Origin: an uncultured Gammaproteobacteria bacterium
Lineage (GTDB): Bacteria; Pseudomonadota; Gammaproteobacteria; Ga0077536
Direction of reading: 5' to 3'
Assembly: GCA_903866355.1 (NCBI GenBank)
Contig: CAIPNE010000483.1
Span: 1 to 15,948, forward strand
Length of the DNA: 15,948 nucleotides
Shown here: positions 15,329 to 15,948 of the stretch, piece by piece
How the letters are laid out: the number at the start of each line of letters is the position of its first letter
Numbering within the stretch: position 1 is the first letter of the stretch
The notes under the pieces: model-generated
Database searches by the model: none
What the model was told of the DNA's origin: nothing
The model's input: the letters and a program-made list of their open reading frames with translations, nothing else
Program-made: the position numbers and the translations under genes

Positions 15329-15335
15329 AGCTGGC
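15319..15335. terminator. Short hairpin over the yggX/DUF2182 convergent stops
   Basis: GCCAG (15319-15323) and CTGGC (15331-15335) form a perfect 5-bp stem with a 7-nt loop that contains the yggX stop codon; the DUF2182 stop begins at the next base. There is no T-run, and a stem this short can arise by chance. It is listed because the other two convergent junctions also carry stop-spanning repeats. Confidence 0.22.
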
Positions 15336-15948
15336 TCAGCCCAGCGCCAAGACAGCACCCGCCGCGAGCAACACGGCGCCGGGCAGCGCATAGCTCCAAG
15401 GGCCGGCGGGTAACACCCGTTCTAACAGCATCGTGGCGGCGAGGATGGCCATGGCTACCACGCTCATCACCCCGCCCACGAACATCAGCAGCATCAGCGC
15501 CCAACAGCAACCCAAACAATAGGCGCCGTGCATGGCGCCCATTCGAAATGCGCCACGCTGACCGGTTTGCCAATGGTTGAGCAAAAACGCCAACGGGCTT
15601 TGGCAATGCCGCAGACAGGCGCGCTTAACGGGCGTGAATTGATAAAGACCGGCGACGATGAGCAGCCCGGCGGCGAGTGTCGGCCCTGCCTGCAGCAGCA
15701 TGCCGTGCAACAGCGAAGCTTGGTGGAGCAGCCATTGCACACCGCTGAGCGCGCAGCCAAACAAGATCCAAGCGCCCAAATAGCCGGCCACGAAGGCCGG
15801 TGTGCGCCCGGGCGTGGCGTCGTGGGTGCGCTGGAATAACAACACCACCGGCAGCACGACCGGCGTCATCATGGCGACCATCATCACCACCCACATCAGC
15901 GCGGAAATCGACAGGTAAGCCTGCGTGCTCGCGGGCTGCATCATCGCC
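15336..15948 (-). CDS. DUF2182 integral membrane protein, 5' end cut by window edge
   Basis: At least 202 residues are visible (to ATG codons at 15944 and 15941), and the frame remains open to the right edge. Family members are usually longer, with another membrane span before the conserved block, so the true start is probably outside. It has about five or six hydrophobic spans. Family landmarks: LMWVVMMVAMMTP (16-28 of the visible part), FTPVKRACLRHCQSPLAFLL with C110 and C114, and GAYCLGCCWALML with C143, C146 and C147, followed by FVGGVMSVVAMAIL. The family has been labelled a predicted metal-binding membrane protein; the paired cysteines near the membrane fit this, but metal and function are unknown. 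It is transcribed toward yggX. Confidence 0.85.
   Translation of the reverse strand, partial: AMMQPASTQAYLSISALMWVVMMVAMMTPVVLPVVLLFQRTHDATPGRTPAFVAGYLGAWILFGCALSGVQWLLHQASLLHGMLLQAGPTLAAGLLIVAGLYQFTPVKRACLRHCQSPLAFLLNHWQTGQRGAFRMGAMHGAYCLGCCWALMLLMFVGGVMSVVAMAILAATMLLERVLPAGPWSYALPGAVLLAAGAVLALG

Noticed and set aside
1..15948. Search for tRNA, rRNA, CRISPR repeats, insertion sequences, attachment sites and riboswitches
   Set aside because: None could be recognised; genes cover nearly the entire window and gaps are 126 bp or less.

Overview
This looks like an ordinary chromosomal stretch from a GC-rich gammaproteobacterium. Rsd/AlgQ, a linked AlgZ-AlgR pair divergent from argH, and an asmA-mutY-yggX run together point to a lineage in the broad neighbourhood of Pseudomonas/Chromatiales-type gammaproteobacteria. 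Genus cannot be read from the sequence. I see no insertion sequence, prophage, CRISPR array, tRNA or rRNA, and no gap longer than about 130 bp without a gene.

Layout. (1) 1-4832, minus strand: a two-gene DNA repair operon. An AddB-like PD-(D/E)XK nuclease with a four-cysteine Fe-S pattern comes first and overlaps by 14 nt a UvrD/AddA-like helicase that runs off the left edge. (2) 4959-5423, plus: rsd/algQ, the sigma-70 sequestering protein. Its tail interlocks with a TerB-family gene on the minus strand (5420-5869). (3) 5926-6651, plus: rsmE, a 16S rRNA methyltransferase. (4) 6655-8425, minus: algZ-algR, a LytS/LytTR-type sensor kinase and response regulator that overlap by 20 nt. (5) 8552-15328, plus: argH (last enzyme of arginine synthesis), then a tightly packed run of asmA-like gene, secreted SRPBCC protein, mutY and yggX. 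(6) 15336 to the right edge, minus: a DUF2182 multi-span membrane protein, 5' end cut by the window.

How the genes work together. The first operon should process double-strand DNA ends. rsd, algR and algZ are all known as global or alginate regulators in Pseudomonas, and here they sit within about 3.5 kb of each other beside argH, a partly conserved neighbourhood lacking hemCD. The asmA-SRPBCC-mutY-yggX run uses overlapping stop/start codons and is probably one transcript joining envelope lipid handling with protection from oxidative damage (8-oxoG:A repair, Fe-S/iron protection).

The most useful non-obvious observations are these. The SRPBCC gene almost certainly starts at a CTG codon overlapping the asmA stop, giving it a signal peptide that ordinary gene callers would drop. 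Inverted repeats straddle the stop codons at all three tail-to-tail junctions. A perfect 8-bp inverted repeat sits inside the algZ/argH divergent promoter region. I did not find a convincing undescribed multi-gene system.
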